Source: UBA7692 sp964552715
GTDB taxonomy: Bacteria > Bacteroidota > Bacteroidia > Chitinophagales > LD1
Length of the DNA: 6,648 nt
Direction: 5' to 3'
NCBI GenBank assembly: GCA_964552715.1
Contig: CAZKHZ010000193.1
Coordinates: 1-6,648 of the forward strand
This document shows positions 1 to 6,614 of this stretch, piece by piece. A model generated the notes under the pieces. It worked only from the letters and a program-made list of their open reading frames with translations. It had not been told where the DNA came from and did no database searches. The stretch's first letter is position 1. Every line of letters starts with the position of its first letter. The translations under genes and the position numbers were made by a program.

Positions 1-1
1 A

Positions 2-304
2 CTTCAATATGTTTTTCTTTTAGTAGATGCCCGTGTTCCACCACAAAAAATAGACTTGGAATTTGCAAACTGGATGGGCGAAAAATCTGTTCCATTTAAT
101 ATTGTTTTTACTAAAGCAGACAAAGTAGGCAGCATAGAAGTGAGCAGAAACATTGAAGCTTTTAAACAGAAAATGTTGGAAGAATGGGAAGAACTACCTC
201 CTATTTTTATCACATCGGCAGTAAAGGCAATCGGTAAAGAAGATATACTGAAATTTATAAGCGAAGGCAACAAACAATATGTTCCAGTAGAAAAGGATGT
301 GTAG
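2..304 (+). CDS. engB: EngB/YsxC family ribosome-biogenesis GTPase, C-terminal half (5' end outside window)
   Basis: Only the last 100 residues are present; the frame is open from base 2 with no start, so the gene begins upstream of the window. The reading frame starts inside the G domain: a strand rich in hydrophobics ending in D-A-R, then PPQKIDLEF and W-M-G-E, which is the typical EngB segment after the (unseen) switch II. The G4 guanine-specificity motif is TKAD at bases 110-121, and the G5-like T-S-A follows about 34 residues later, just before the final helix. Family knowledge: EngB is a cytosolic TRAFAC-class GTPase of about 200 residues needed for late 50S ribosomal subunit assembly. 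G1-G3 cannot be checked here. A TTG at base 56 could start a shorter frame, but it would cut the G domain, so it is not a real start. The gene runs in the same direction as the exonuclease but is separated by 209 bp, so a shared transcript is not evident. Confidence 0.93.
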   Translation, partial: LQYVFLLVDARVPPQKIDLEFANWMGEKSVPFNIVFTKADKVGSIEVSRNIEAFKQKMLEEWEELPPIFITSAVKAIGKEDILKFISEGNKQYVPVEKDV

Positions 305-513
305 TTTTTTCAGTTCTCCAATTCAGTAATATTGGGATATAGAATGAATGAAATTCAGGTACAGTCTTGTCATTCCAACATTCCGATACTTCCATTATTC
401 CTTTCAGCTTTTTTGGAAATATGAGTTGGTTTGGTACAGTGTAATGGATTATCAACATCCGAAAAAACCTCGCTAAAAATATTTATCTGATAATTGCGCA
501 AAAATCAAACATC
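305..513. other. Intergenic gap between engB and the exonuclease gene, with degenerate ATTCC repeat
   Basis: This gap has no credible gene. Bases 371-405 carry four TTCC cores spaced 8, 9 and 8 bases apart (at 373, 381, 390 and 398), giving a degenerate ATTCC-type low-complexity tract. A small self-complementary octamer, TTGCGCAA, lies at 494-501, 12 bases before the next start codon. I see no clear hairpin with a T-tract after engB and no good match to the Bacteroidota promoter (TTTG, 19-21 bases, TAnnTTTG). Confidence 0.5.
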
Positions 514-1314
514 GTGAATCAACAAAATTTATTCTCTACGCCTAAGTTAATTCTCAAACGTCCACTTGCATTTTTTGATATTGAAAGCACTGGTGTTGAT
601 TTTGTGAAAGATCGTATTGTTGATTTGTGCATCATTATTGCGCATCCAGATGGGTCTGAGAAAACATTTAACTATCGCTTCAATCCTGAAATGCCGATAC
701 CGCATGAAGCAAGTATGGTGCATGGAATTTATGATGAAGATGTTATCACCTCTCCTACTTTTAAAGAAAAGGCAACTGAGCTATTTGATGTATTAAATCC
801 TTGTGATTTAGCGGGTTTCAACAGCAATAAATTTGATGTGCCAATGTTGTTGGAAGAGTTTATTCGCGCGGGTTTATCTTTTTCGATTGACGATAGAAGT
901 TTGGTGGACATACATAAAATTTATGTTGCCTACGAAAAGCGCACACTTGAAGCTGCTTATAAATTTTACTGCAACAAATCTTTAGAAAATGCGCACAATG
1001 CAGAGGCTGATACTCGGGCAACTTATGATGTTTTGCTTGGGCAACTTTCGCGCTATGATGATTTGCCGGGTGATGTTCATGCGCTTCATCAGTTAAGCAA
1101 TGAAGATAGAATTGTAGATAGCGGAAGAAGATTTGTTTATCAAAACGGTGTGCCTGTTTTCAACTTTGGAAAGTATAAAGGAACAACGATTGAAGATGTG
1201 CTAAAGCGCGACCCTGGTTATTATAATTGGATGATGCAAGGAGATTTTGCTTTGCATACAAAACAGAAGCTGAAAGAAATAAAACAGCAACTTACTAAAG
1301 AGGCAACTAAATAG
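514..1314 (+). CDS. DEDDh-family 3'-5' exonuclease with ExoX-like C-terminal domain
   Basis: This 266-residue cytosolic protein has the three exonuclease motifs of the DnaQ/RNase T fold. Exo I is FFDIEST with acidic D22 and E24. Exo II is GFNSNKFD with D108. Exo III is HNAEAD with H161 and D166, the DEDDh arrangement. These residues bind two metal ions and cleave nucleotides from a 3' end. After a linker (about 180-205), residues 214-258 (VFNFGKYKG, then Y-Y-N-W-M) match the small ExoX-like C-terminal module found after many DnaQ-like exonucleases. The start is GTG at 514: no in-frame ATG or GTG occurs back to the stop at 442, and the next in-frame ATG (residue 60) would delete Exo I. No Shine-Dalgarno is seen, only an A-rich leader. 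The gene ends in a strong terminator. It is likely a DNA repair or proofreading-type nuclease; the substrate (DNA or RNA) cannot be told. It is not a full polymerase III epsilon gene, because it has its own C-terminal domain and context. Confidence 0.93.
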   Translation: MNQQNLFSTPKLILKRPLAFFDIESTGVDFVKDRIVDLCIIIAHPDGSEKTFNYRFNPEMPIPHEASMVHGIYDEDVITSPTFKEKATELFDVLNPCDLAGFNSNKFDVPMLLEEFIRAGLSFSIDDRSLVDIHKIYVAYEKRTLEAAYKFYCNKSLENAHNAEADTRATYDVLLGQLSRYDDLPGDVHALHQLSNEDRIVDSGRRFVYQNGVPVFNFGKYKGTTIEDVLKRDPGYYNWMMQGDFALHTKQKLKEIKQQLTKEATK

Positions 1315-1325
1315 TTGCACATAAA

Positions 1326-1365
1326 AAAAGGAGAATGATTCGCACCATTCTCCTTTTCTGTTTTT
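1326..1365. terminator. Bidirectional intrinsic terminator between convergent genes
   Basis: A perfect 12-bp stem pairs 1326-1337 with 1346-1357 around an 8-nt loop (1338-1345). The GC-containing core is GGAGAATG/CATTCTCC. On the plus strand it is followed by a T-rich tract up to 1365, and on the minus strand by seven T (complement of 1323-1329). It lies 12 bases after the exonuclease stop and 15 bases after the stop of the convergent hydrolase-like gene, so one hairpin can end both transcripts. Confidence 0.88.
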
Positions 1366-1379
1366 ATGCTTTACCAATT

Positions 1380-2822
1380 TTAGTGTTGCACAATCACCTT
1401 TCTGATTGCTTGTACACCGTCTTTAGTTTTGATTTCTACTGCATACATTCCGTTTGCTAAATCTTCTACATTCACTACTGCAAAATAGCTTTCGTTGTTT
1501 TCTATTTTACGAACAACTCTACCATTAAAATCAGACATTGTTACAGACGTAATGTTTTCCTGAACAGCAGAACTAAAGATAGTTAGCGTGTTGCTAGAAG
1601 GATTTGGAACTGTTGTGAAACTAACATCAGATTTTCTGTCCATTTCTTTAATACTTGTTGTTACCTGACAAGGTGTTAGATCCTTAATTATCTCATAAAA
1701 GCGAGGAGCAGTGTATGCCATAATGGTGTCAATATATTTTAAGGCTTTTACTTGAGTAGCATTTGGATTTAAAGTTGGATCGCCAACCGCTTGGGCACCA
1801 TCGTACCAACTCCATGGTTCAAATTTCTCTCCATAAAATGGATATAGCCCTTGAACAGATTGCGTTATTACACCTGCACTATTTTTATTAGGAGGACCTG
1901 CTGGCGCAGCGGAAGCATTAAATACAGCATTGTTGCCAAGCCTTTCTACACGCGGCATAAAATCACCAGAGCCGCTCACCACAATAATCTGTGCACCGCT
2001 TCCTGTAATAACAACTGCTGTGTTATAAGGAGTGGTAGTTTCATCAACTCCTGCAAGTGCTATTGTAGGCAATTCACCAGGTTCCACCCACGAAGAATCT
2101 CCTGTAGCAGCACCTAAAGCTAATACAGCACGTGGATTAGAAGTGTAACCAACATGGTTATTTAAGTTTTGAGAACCGCCAAAACCATCAAAGTCACCAG
2201 TTAGTGCTTGATTGATATAAGGGTTGCCGTTGGAATCTAAAAATTTGAAGCCAATCAACTCACTTTGCTTATTCAAATTGGCAACTGCCATTGAAGAATA
2301 GCCGCCAGAGTTGGTTCCACCAACAAAGATTTTGCAAGGGTCTATTTTCCATGTGTTTGTTGTGCTGGCATCTTTTTTGAAATACCTTACACCAGTTTTA
2401 AAATCCTGCATAGAACGATATACGGCATTGATAATTGTTTTCTCTCTAACCTCTTTGCTGTTGTCGCCTGCTGCCCAGCCTATTCTATAGCTAATGGAAA
2501 CAGCTACATAGCCTAACTTTGCAAAACGATTACACAATTCAACAACACTATTTTGTTCTTTTGTTCCCCACTGATACAAACTTAAAAAGGAACCCGCGTG
2601 CCCCAAAATAATTACAGGACGGTTCTTAGCGGTATCACCATCGGGTTCATAAACATCCATCAATAAATCTTCGGTTGATGTGAAAAGCGTGTTGTAACCA
2701 AGGTTCTCTCCAAATTTTACATTCTTGGTAACTTTAACTGTAGTAAACTGGTTACTCAAATAACGTTGAGCAAAAGTTGCTGTTGCAGAAACTACAAGTA
2801 ATAGTGTAAGTAATTTTTTCAT
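1380..2822 (-). CDS. Secreted alpha/beta-hydrolase-fold (carboxylesterase-like) protein with T9SS type A sorting domain; catalytic triad apparently incomplete
   Basis: This 480-residue protein starts at the ATG at 2822, where a typical signal peptide begins (MKK, hydrophobic core, cleavage near A18-Q19). The same frame runs 28 codons further upstream, but that part would bury the signal peptide. Residues 50-380 resemble secreted esterase-like alpha/beta hydrolases: L-M-D-V-Y-E-P with GDT, then VIILGHAGSF (oxyanion region, 70-79), GYVAVSISYR (104-113), and the nucleophile-elbow strand IFVGGTNSGG (165-174). Residues 400-480 form a T9SS type A sorting domain: PNPSSN, a FNGR strand, LANGMY, and a final basic strand, indicating export across the outer membrane and anchoring or release at the surface. 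In the usual GxSxG register the nucleophile is N171, and no His lies between H223 and the terminal H480, so hydrolase activity is doubtful. The gene lies 93 bp downstream of the co-directional receptor gene and is probably co-expressed with it. Fold assignment is good; the substrate is unknown. Confidence 0.88.
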   Translation of the reverse strand: MKKLLTLLLVVSATATFAQRYLSNQFTTVKVTKNVKFGENLGYNTLFTSTEDLLMDVYEPDGDTAKNRPVIILGHAGSFLSLYQWGTKEQNSVVELCNRFAKLGYVAVSISYRIGWAAGDNSKEVREKTIINAVYRSMQDFKTGVRYFKKDASTTNTWKIDPCKIFVGGTNSGGYSSMAVANLNKQSELIGFKFLDSNGNPYINQALTGDFDGFGGSQNLNNHVGYTSNPRAVLALGAATGDSSWVEPGELPTIALAGVDETTTPYNTAVVITGSGAQIIVVSGSGDFMPRVERLGNNAVFNASAAPAGPPNKNSAGVITQSVQGLYPFYGEKFEPWSWYDGAQAVGDPTLNPNATQVKALKYIDTIMAYTAPRFYEIIKDLTPCQVTTSIKEMDRKSDVSFTTVPNPSSNTLTIFSSAVQENITSVTMSDFNGRVVRKIENNESYFAVVNVEDLANGMYAVEIKTKDGVQAIRKVIVQH

Positions 2823-2845
2823 ATTGTTCTGTTCTGTTTGAAATT

Positions 2846-2875
2846 CTAAATTAGTAATGAATTGGTAATAATCAA
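2846..2875 (-). promoter_or_regulatory. Candidate Bacteroidota-type promoter for the hydrolase-like gene
   Basis: On the minus strand, TTG (2875-2873) is followed after 19 bases by TAATTTAG (2853-2846). This resembles the sigma-ABfr consensus of Bacteroidota (TTTG, 19-21 bases, TAnnTTTG), with one mismatch in the -7 box and one in the -33 box. The -7 box ends 23 bases before the ATG at 2822, leaving a short leader without Shine-Dalgarno. AT-rich DNA makes chance matches likely, so this is tentative. If real, the gene can be expressed separately from the receptor upstream. Confidence 0.35.
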
Positions 2876-2915
2876 GAAATGATTTGGTTAAAATCAATAT
2901 TAGCAATTATTCTTA

Positions 2916-5900
2916 TTAAAACTGTTTGGGTTCTGAATCTGACTTGGGTTTTGTTTTCCATTTTTTGAATGTATCATCATTAATATTTATCAGAATGGAA
3001 CCGTATAACATTCTACCTATGCCTGGACCGCCATAAGCCTGAAAGTTTCTATTAGAAACAAGGTTGCTTCCTCCAAATTTGAAGGTGGTGAATATCTGCT
3101 GAACTTCCCAGTTGATTTGAGCATCCAACAAAGAGTAAGTAGGGATGCTTCCAGTGAACTGTGGTGAGCCTTCAAACAAAAATCCTTGAATCCACTTGTA
3201 GTTTACATTAAAACCAAAGCCACGTTGCTTTCCTATTTTAATATCATATCCACTGATGCCTAAATTAAATTTGTGTTCAGGAGTATTGAATGCAGGAATG
3301 ATAGAATCTGAAGAACCTAATCTATTCAACACATTCCATGAGTAATTTCCATTCAAAGAATAGTTCTTAATAAAATAATAGTTTACACCGATGGAAGCAC
3401 CATAAGTCATTACTAAATCTTTGGCATTGGTTGCTATTCGATATACCTGAAACTCTCTTATTTGATTATCTACAAATCTATTCCCTTTAAATGCTGCACC
3501 TATTTTGAAGCCTAAGAAACTTCTGTAAAAACTTACATAAGCACTACCATCAATATACACTTTCTTAGCTATTAACCCACGATAACCTAGCTCTAGGGTT
3601 TGAACTCTTTCAGGACGCACACCATCTACTCTAAACAGGTTCAAGCTGCGAAGTGAATCTGTGCGAACAAAATTACCACCGTTTGAAACATAATTTGCTA
3701 GACCATCAATAGAAATGATAGAATCTACGCCATTCAAATTGCCAACCAAAATGGCGCGACCAACATTATAGTATAGATATTGGTCTTGAAGTGTTGGATT
3801 GCGCACACCCGAAGAATAGGAAAGACGTATGGTGTGATTGCCTTTGTAGGAATAAACCAATGATGCTGCAGGTGTAATAATAGGATCCCAACTGCCGTCT
3901 TTTTGTTTCCATGCAAAATTTTGATTTCTGTCGAAGCGCACAGTGATTGTTGGTGTTATTGAATGACCTTCACCAAACTCAATTTTTTTGGAGGCACTGA
4001 AATAAGCTCCAAACTCCCAGTTAGTAATTTTATTGTATGTGCTATCTAGTACGATATCTCTTCCACTAATATCTTTTATCCTATTTCCAATAGAGTCAAC
4101 CTGAAATGTTCTGGTGAATGTGTCCTGAAAAATTGTTCCTAATGAGTAAGGCAGATACATTCTAAAACTTGCACCAGTTATTAAATCAAACCAGTTTTTA
4201 TCTTCTCCCTTCTTTTTTACATCCCATTTATACTCTCCTTGAACATGAACTAATTTACTTTTATCGAAAAACTTAGTACCTCCTTGTTCAAAGGCAGTTC
4301 TATTTGTAATTATGTTTTTCACTGAATCAAACGCTGTAGTTCCGGGTGCAAATCTTTGGTTGTATGTGCCACCATTCGTAAATGTATCGGCATAGGCTCT
4401 GGCTTCTTGATGCCATTTTTTTAATGAATCATTATATTGCGTCATAACATTTTGAGCTTGACCATAAGTAGTGTTGAACACGTTGGTATCAGGGCTAAGC
4501 CATATTGCTGGATTCTGCTTACCGCTTTCAGGCATTCCAGGTAATTGAAATAGACGACCATCGCCATTGATTCCATATACATTTTCCTCCCAATACTTTG
4601 CATAATCTTGCTGCCATCTTACATCGGGCTTTGCAAAATCCTGCAATTTTAAAGCTGTAAAAACTGCATCGTATGAATTGCCTGCATTTTCAGCAGTCAT
4701 GTATGCACGAATAAAAAATTTATTTTCCTTGCTAATCTCTGCGCGAACCTGATGAAACTGAAGATCCCTTAAGCTGTAACGATTATCACCCTGATAAACT
4801 GTAGTGCCGTATCCAAAATTGTAAGCAAATTTGGCTTCAATCTTATCTGTAATTTTGTAGTGAAGCGCGGCACTTGTCTTTAAGTTTGTGATGTTGTAAT
4901 CTACTAAATCTTTTTCTACATAACCTGTTCTAAAAAACTGCCCTAGACCAAGATTTGCTGCAATATCTTTTCTGCTACTTGTGTATTGATTTTCTCCCGC
5001 ACTTCTTAGTTCATCGCCATATCTGTTTACTGCATCATAACCTCCAGGATTGGATTCGGGTTGAGTAGAATTTCTTGTAGCACTTCGTGCAAAATTATCG
5101 GCATTCCAGTCATAAGCACGGAGATAAGATGCGGAAATTTTAAATGCAAATTTGTCATCACCTTTCTTATTCTTGAAAGCCTTGGCGTAACGCACTGCAG
5201 CTTCAAATAGGTTGCGCTCTGCACCTTTTACAAATACGGTTAAGCCTTGATAGTAGAAAGGATTTTTTGTTTGCATACTCAACACCCCATTGAAGGCATT
5301 GGGTCCATATAATGGTGAGCTTGCGCCAACAATCAAATCAACCTTTTGAATGTCTATTTCGGAAGCACCTGCAAAGTTGCCGATGCTAAAGTTGAAGCCG
5401 GGAGCCTGATTATCGGCACCGTCTAACAATTGTAGTGAACGGACAGGAGACGTAGAGTTGAAGCCGCGTGTGTTGATAACCACAAAGCCTAAAGATGCGG
5501 TGGTCATGTCCACACCTTTCATGGTGCTTAAACCTTCATAGAAGGTTGAGGAAGCTGTTTGCTTGATTTGTTGCAAGCCCATGCTTTCGATGGTGAGGGG
5601 ATTTTCTTTCTGTTTTTCTGTCATGCGGGAGTCCACAATTTCAACGGCATTCAATACATTTTCGCTTTCATTTAAACGCATAGTAATTGATTTGCTTGCC
5701 TGCTCTTCGGTGCGAATTTCGAGTTCGATGGGCTCGTAGCCTATATATGAAAAAACCAATGTATAAGGAGGGGATTGTGTGGGTTTAAATTTGAATTTTC
5801 CATCAATATCTGTTTGCTCGCCTGTGGTGGTTCCCTTTATAAAAACTGATGCGCCAATAAGCGTTTCGCCTGTGCGCTTATCGAATAAAATACCTGACAC

Positions 5901-5960
5901 TTCTTGTGCGCTAATTCCAAAGGATAATAAAACGAGTAATGAGAGTAATGTTTGCTTCAT
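2916..5960 (-). CDS. TonB-dependent outer-membrane receptor with N-terminal carboxypeptidase-like regulatory domain
   Basis: This 1014-residue protein begins with a signal peptide (residues 1-18, MKQTLLSLLVLLSF, cleavage before Q19). Residues 20-96 form a carboxypeptidase-D-regulatory-like beta-sandwich (G-x-L-I-G-A-S-V-F-I-K-G-T, then DIDGKF and YIGYEP), typical of Bacteroidota receptors. Residues 103-109 (LNAVEIV) fit a TonB-box-like stretch. The plug (about 120-234) shows NTRGFNS, LLDGAD, VDLIVGASSPLYGPNAFNGV and a T-K-N-P exit. The rest is a 22-strand-type beta-barrel with alternating aromatic strands. A barrel-like last strand ends near I993, followed by a charged 21-residue tail. The protein imports an unknown ligand across the outer membrane using TonB-ExbBD energy. 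It has no SusD gene beside it in the window, so it is not shown to be a SusC-type glycan importer. The downstream T9SS hydrolase-like gene is probably in the same transcript. No Shine-Dalgarno precedes the ATG. Confidence 0.95.
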   Translation of the reverse strand: MKQTLLSLLVLLSFGISAQEVSGILFDKRTGETLIGASVFIKGTTTGEQTDIDGKFKFKPTQSPPYTLVFSYIGYEPIELEIRTEEQASKSITMRLNESENVLNAVEIVDSRMTEKQKENPLTIESMGLQQIKQTASSTFYEGLSTMKGVDMTTASLGFVVINTRGFNSTSPVRSLQLLDGADNQAPGFNFSIGNFAGASEIDIQKVDLIVGASSPLYGPNAFNGVLSMQTKNPFYYQGLTVFVKGAERNLFEAAVRYAKAFKNKKGDDKFAFKISASYLRAYDWNADNFARSATRNSTQPESNPGGYDAVNRYGDELRSAGENQYTSSRKDIAANLGLGQFFRTGYVEKDLVDYNITNLKTSAALHYKITDKIEAKFAYNFGYGTTVYQGDNRYSLRDLQFHQVRAEISKENKFFIRAYMTAENAGNSYDAVFTALKLQDFAKPDVRWQQDYAKYWEENVYGINGDGRLFQLPGMPESGKQNPAIWLSPDTNVFNTTYGQAQNVMTQYNDSLKKWHQEARAYADTFTNGGTYNQRFAPGTTAFDSVKNIITNRTAFEQGGTKFFDKSKLVHVQGEYKWDVKKKGEDKNWFDLITGASFRMYLPYSLGTIFQDTFTRTFQVDSIGNRIKDISGRDIVLDSTYNKITNWEFGAYFSASKKIEFGEGHSITPTITVRFDRNQNFAWKQKDGSWDPIITPAASLVYSYKGNHTIRLSYSSGVRNPTLQDQYLYYNVGRAILVGNLNGVDSIISIDGLANYVSNGGNFVRTDSLRSLNLFRVDGVRPERVQTLELGYRGLIAKKVYIDGSAYVSFYRSFLGFKIGAAFKGNRFVDNQIREFQVYRIATNAKDLVMTYGASIGVNYYFIKNYSLNGNYSWNVLNRLGSSDSIIPAFNTPEHKFNLGISGYDIKIGKQRGFGFNVNYKWIQGFLFEGSPQFTGSIPTYSLLDAQINWEVQQIFTTFKFGGSNLVSNRNFQAYGGPGIGRMLYGSILININDDTFKKWKTKPKSDSEPKQF

Positions 5961-6354
5961 AACGCTGTAAATATAAAAACTGCATTGACCTTAAAAAGTT
6001 AGTAGTGCAATTTGTGTAACACTATTAGAAAAACTTTGAGTAAAATATCGAGTGCATTTTCTGATTATTTCATATTCGCAATAGATTATGTATTATTTTA
6101 TATTAATAAGAAAGGGGCAAATTATCAAGGGATTACAACAATGTTTTTAATCTACTTTGTTTTAGAAGTAAAGTAAGATAGCAGGGTGGTTTTATGAAGA
6201 AATAATTTTTTCTTTTAGGGTGAGTGATCTAAGAATAAATGCGTGGCGTAGATTGGTTACTTGTTCAGTAAAAAAAACTAGAAGTGGTTCAAATAAAAAA
6301 CTCAAACAAGGAATAAAAAACGCTCATTTTTTTTATTTCCAAGGTTCTGTATAT
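5961..6354. other. AT-rich non-coding region upstream of the receptor gene
   Basis: No credible gene is seen in these 394 bases. It must contain the promoter of the receptor gene (minus strand), but no box pair stands out. The nearest -7-like strings are TATATTTA (5975-5968) and TAACTTTT (6001-5994), neither with a good -33 box. An inverted repeat TAGTG/CACTA (6003-6007 and 6020-6024, 12-base spacer) lies about 45-65 bases before the receptor start, a position suited to an operator. Weak AT hairpins occur at 6153-6175 (TACTTT/AAAGTA), 6197-6214 (AAGAAA/TTTCTT) and 6312-6337 (A-rich/T-rich, 9 bp). None has a GC core that would make it a convincing terminator. Confidence 0.5.
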
Positions 6355-6438
6355 AAGAGCCGACCCGCTTATCGCATATCAATAATTCATCACCTCCTGT
6401 GAATGGTGAAGTTTGGTGAAGTTGGTTCGGCTTTTTTT
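6355..6438 (+). ncRNA. Structured terminator-like element, possible small RNA or leader end
   Basis: On the plus strand AAGAGCCGA (6355-6363) pairs with TCGGCTTTT (6427-6435), including one G-U pair, and the stem continues with CC/GG (6364-6365, 6424-6425) past one bulged T. The 3' arm runs into seven T (6432-6438), as in an intrinsic terminator. The roughly 60-nt interior can fold again: CACC (6391-6394) can pair with GGTG in either copy of a perfect 10-bp tandem repeat, TGGTGAAGTT (6404-6413 and 6414-6423). No plus-strand gene lies upstream for it to terminate, so it could be the 3' end of a small RNA or an attenuator for a gene beyond the window. It does not match any RNA family I recognise (not SRP, 6S, tmRNA or RNase P). 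The structure is read by eye; function is inference. Confidence 0.4.
6404..6423 (+). repeat. Perfect 10-bp tandem duplication (TGGTGAAGTT x2)
   Basis: Two adjacent identical copies occupy 6404-6413 and 6414-6423, directly followed by GGTT, a start of a third copy. They lie inside the 3' half of the structured element, so each copy offers an equivalent GGTGAA partner for the upstream TTC/CACC segment at 6386-6394. Confidence 0.85.
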
Positions 6439-6470
6439 ATGTAAAGCGGGAGTTGAAGATTGTGACAGCC

Positions 6471-6494
6471 GATTAACGATTTGAGATTAACGAT
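6471..6494 (+). repeat. Direct repeat GATTAACGAT x2, 14-bp period
   Basis: Identical 10-mers lie at 6471-6480 and 6485-6494, separated by TTGA. They begin the repeat-rich, gene-less right end of the window. Such degenerate short-period sequence is typical of Bacteroidota intergenic DNA in my experience of these genomes; no function is evident. Confidence 0.7.
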
Positions 6495-6500
6495 TACTGC

Positions 6501-6568
6501 ATTGAGATATAGAAATGGAGCTTTGAAATATTGACGGGGAGCAATGAGAAATAGAAATGGAGTTTTGG
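6501..6568 (+). repeat. Imperfect 26-bp direct repeat with 42-bp period
   Basis: Bases 6501-6526 match 6543-6568 at 22 of 26 positions, with an exact 12-base core ATAGAAATGGAG at 6509-6520 and 6551-6562. The spacing is exactly 42 bases. The frames across it hold many stops, so it does not encode a peptide repeat. It may be decayed tandem sequence. Confidence 0.65.
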
Positions 6569-6579
6569 AGTTGGGAGGA

Positions 6580-6614
6580 ATGATAAATTATAAATGATTA
6601 ATGATTAATGAAAC
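6580..6614 (+). repeat. Degenerate heptamer array, five units of ATGATTA type
   Basis: Five consecutive 7-base units read ATGATAA, ATTATAA, ATGATTA, ATGATTA and ATGAAAC. The third and fourth are identical, and the others differ at one to three positions. The array is too short and too varied to be a plasmid-type iteron set with confidence; slippage-derived intergenic DNA is more likely. Confidence 0.65.

Noticed and set aside
255..458. 67-codon minus-strand frame overlapping the engB end
   Set aside because: It overlaps the well-supported engB C-terminus and runs through the degenerate ATTCC tract; it has no family features.
494..501. Palindrome TTGCGCAA before the exonuclease start
   Set aside because: An 8-base palindrome is expected by chance at this scale, and no promoter elements surround it.
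1851..2117. 88-codon plus-strand frame opposite the hydrolase-like gene
   Set aside because: It is the complement of a clearly coding region; the Cys- and Arg-rich translation has no motif.
2823..2906. Upstream extension of the hydrolase-like protein by 28 residues
   Set aside because: It would place 28 residues ahead of a complete signal peptide and occupies the likely promoter/leader region.
5779..5970. 63-codon plus-strand frame opposite the receptor N-terminus
   Set aside because: It is antisense to the conserved regulatory domain and signal peptide of the receptor; a shadow frame.
6312..6340. A/T-only hairpin (A-rich arm 6312-6320, T-rich arm 6329-6337) as a terminator
   Set aside because: It lacks a GC stem core; runs of A and T pair by chance in such AT-rich DNA.
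6220..6402. 60-codon plus-strand frame in the gene-less right part
   Set aside because: It has a non-ATG start, no recognisable motif, a composition of low-complexity A/T runs, and it ends inside the hairpin element; it looks like chance.
6471..6614. Replication-origin iterons or CRISPR-like array
   Set aside because: Units are too few, differ in length and sequence, have no uniform spacers, and no replication or cas gene is nearby.
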